Assembly (NCBI GenBank): GCA_031287285.1
Contig: JAITTC010000133.1
Coordinates: forward strand, 1-14,351
Source: Christensenellaceae bacterium
GTDB lineage: Bacteria; Bacillota; Clostridia; Christensenellales; UBA1750
Direction of reading: 5' to 3'
DNA length: 14,351 nt
A program made the translations under genes and the position numbers. This document shows, one piece after another, positions 13,066 through 14,351 of the stretch (the stretch's first letter is position 1; the number at the start of each line of letters is the position of its first letter). The notes beneath the pieces are model-generated. The model did not search any database. It was not told the origin of the DNA and saw only the letters and a list, made by a program, of their open reading frames with translations.

Positions 13066-14351
13066 CTATTGCAGGGCCTTGGCGGCGGCCTGCACGGCCT
13101 GGCGCGAGAAGGGGTTCGGCAACCCGGCCTTCACCGCTTCTGCGATTGGGCTTGCGTAATTGTAGACCGAAAACATCTTCTGCAAAACAGCCCTTGCCTC
13201 CTCGGGCTCCGTTTCCGCCAAAAGCCCGAGCTGCAAGGCGGCAAGGCTCCCCAGCAGCTCGCCCGCAGAGTCCGCAAGGCCCAGGCGAACATCGTCGAGC
13301 GCATAAAGCTCCTCCGCGCTGAGAGGCAGGCCGTATTTGGCCGAAAGCGCCTCGCAGAGCGCCCGCAGCTCATCCGCGCTCCATTCCCCGTTCTTGCCGT
13401 AAAGGCACGTCAGCATCTCATAGCGCTGCGCGCTCTGCAGGGCATGCCCAAGCAGCAGCCTGCGAAGCTCCGCCTTCGCGCGCGCCGCCTCCCCGCCGTC
13501 AAAGACTGCGTCCAGCTCCGTGCCGCAAAGCGCCGCAAAGCTCAGCTGCTGCGTGGCGTCCGCCATCTTCGCCTGGCCGACGCTCCATTCGGCCTCGGGC
13601 AGGGCCATATCGCGCCCCATCGCGCCAACGAGCCGCGTCAGGTTCAGCAAATCCCCCGAATTCCCCGCCAAATAAGCCTTGCCAATCGACGCCTCGTATT
13701 GATACAGCGCATACGAAAAGCTTCTGGCGCCGCCGCCCTCTGGCACGGGCTCCATCTGGAGCAAAGCGTTTTGCAGGCAGTAGTTCAAGCCCTCCTCAAG
13801 CGCTGGAAATCGCTCAAAAAGCTTTGGCAGGGCTGCCTTCCAGCCATCAACGCCCAAATTCCCCGCGCGCTCAAAGGCAGGCAGGGATTCCTCTCGTGCA
13901 AGGGCTTCCAAGTAGGCGGGCAGCAGCTCCTCGCGCGCAAGGCCAGCCAGGGTGAGCAAATCCCCCGCCGAATAGGGCACGTTGTCGCGCTTCGTCAGGC
14001 AATAGCCGATGAAGTCCTCGCACTCCATGGCCTTGGCAAGGTCCGTGCGCAGCTGCAGCTGGCTGTTGAGTTCCGGCAGCAGCTCTTCCTCGCCGGCACC
14101 GCGCTCGAGCAGCAAAAGGTAGCGGTCGCGGCCGTCATAGAGTTGGCGCGTCAGCTCCTGCCCCTCGGGGCTGCCGGAAGGGTAGGCGGCGCGCACGCGC
14201 TCGGGCGTGACCGCGCCGCCTGCATAGCGCCGAACCAGGTCGCTCCCAACCGAGGAGGCCAGCACGGCGCTCCAGGCCTTTTGCTCGTAATTGGTTAAAA
14301 AATCGCCCATCAGATTGCCCATGTCCTCGGAATACATCTCGATGCTGGCCC
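13066..14351 (-). CDS. M3-family peptidase homologue lacking the zinc motif (partial, runs off right edge)
   Basis: The frame is open to the window edge: 427 residues are visible, and M3B/oligoendopeptidase F-like proteins are usually about 550-600, so roughly the first quarter is outside. Residue numbers below count from the internal ATG at 14337. Family-like features: LNSQLQLRTDLAKAMECEDF then IGYCLTKRDNVPYSAGDL (90-127), which resembles the M3 helical region; GGGARSFSYALYQYEAS (201-217) before the expected active site; and the C-terminal SPIAEAVKAGLPNPFSRQAV (396-415), like the M3 ending. Where M3 enzymes have HExGH, this protein reads VGAMGRD (237-243), so both histidines and the glutamate are absent. 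It is probably not a zinc peptidase. Codon use is normal and there is no internal stop, so it looks like a maintained protein, not a decaying one. The partner or substrate is unknown. Confidence 0.7.
   Translation of the reverse strand, partial: ASIEMYSEDMGNLMGDFLTNYEQKAWSAVLASSVGSDLVRRYAGGAVTPERVRAAYPSGSPEGQELTRQLYDGRDRYLLLLERGAGEEELLPELNSQLQLRTDLAKAMECEDFIGYCLTKRDNVPYSAGDLLTLAGLAREELLPAYLEALAREESLPAFERAGNLGVDGWKAALPKLFERFPALEEGLNYCLQNALLQMEPVPEGGGARSFSYALYQYEASIGKAYLAGNSGDLLNLTRLVGAMGRDMALPEAEWSVGQAKMADATQQLSFAALCGTELDAVFDGGEAARAKAELRRLLLGHALQSAQRYEMLTCLYGKNGEWSADELRALCEALSAKYGLPLSAEELYALDDVRLGLADSAGELLGSLAALQLGLLAETEPEEARAVLQKMFSVYNYASPIAEAVKAGLPNPFSRQAVQAAAKALQ

Noticed and set aside
13060..13077. 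Hairpin GCCCCGC-TATT-GCAGGGC between the two convergent stop codons
   Set aside because: It has a mismatch in the stem and no U-tract on either side, and it overlaps the end of the M3-like gene.
13069..14298. Long plus-strand frame (409 codons) opposite the M3-like gene
   Set aside because: Its composition is that of a shadow frame. The minus frame carries the recognisable M3 landmarks, continues to the window edge and ends cleanly.

Overview
The window looks like chromosomal DNA from a GC-rich, spore-forming Firmicute of the class Clostridia. Supporting signs are strong AGGAGG-type ribosome binding sites, sigma-A style TTGACA/TATAAT promoters, a lysine (L-box) riboswitch, a small DUF3787-type spore protein and high G+C at third codon positions. 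The genus cannot be told from the sequence. There is no phage, transposon, CRISPR array, tRNA or rRNA.

Layout, left to right. (1) The minus strand at the left edge holds the start of an exported protein with its own promoter and a run of ten G in codons 5-8. (2) Next is an AzgA/PbuG-type purine permease with its own promoter and a strong terminator. (3) prfC (RF3) and typA (BipA), two ribosome-binding GTPases, form a two-gene operon with a clear promoter. (4) A lysine-regulated operon follows: promoter, lysine riboswitch, intrinsic terminator, dapA, then dapB. The DapB protein carries an extra C-terminal pair of aspartokinase-like ACT domains. (5) A 57-residue spore-surface-type protein (minus) and a GNAT acetyltransferase (plus) are divergent. 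(6) About 300 bp without a recognisable gene ends in a bidirectional terminator. (7) A promoter, a strongly structured 5' leader, an ECF-transporter S component and coaX (type III pantothenate kinase) probably form a vitamin B5 uptake and activation unit. (8) fhs (formate-THF ligase) has its own extended -10 promoter and is divergent from a small orphan membrane protein. (9) The right edge is a partial M3-family peptidase homologue whose zinc motif appears lost.

The lysine unit is the most coherent system. A lysine-sensing RNA can stop transcription of dapA-dapB, and the DapB enzyme itself appears to carry an amino-acid-binding module normally found on aspartokinase. The best 'look again' items are that DapB-ACT fusion, the poly-G tract as a possible on/off switch for an exported protein, the structured leader before the pantothenate genes, and the apparent pseudopeptidase. 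All readings are by eye; no search or folding program was run.
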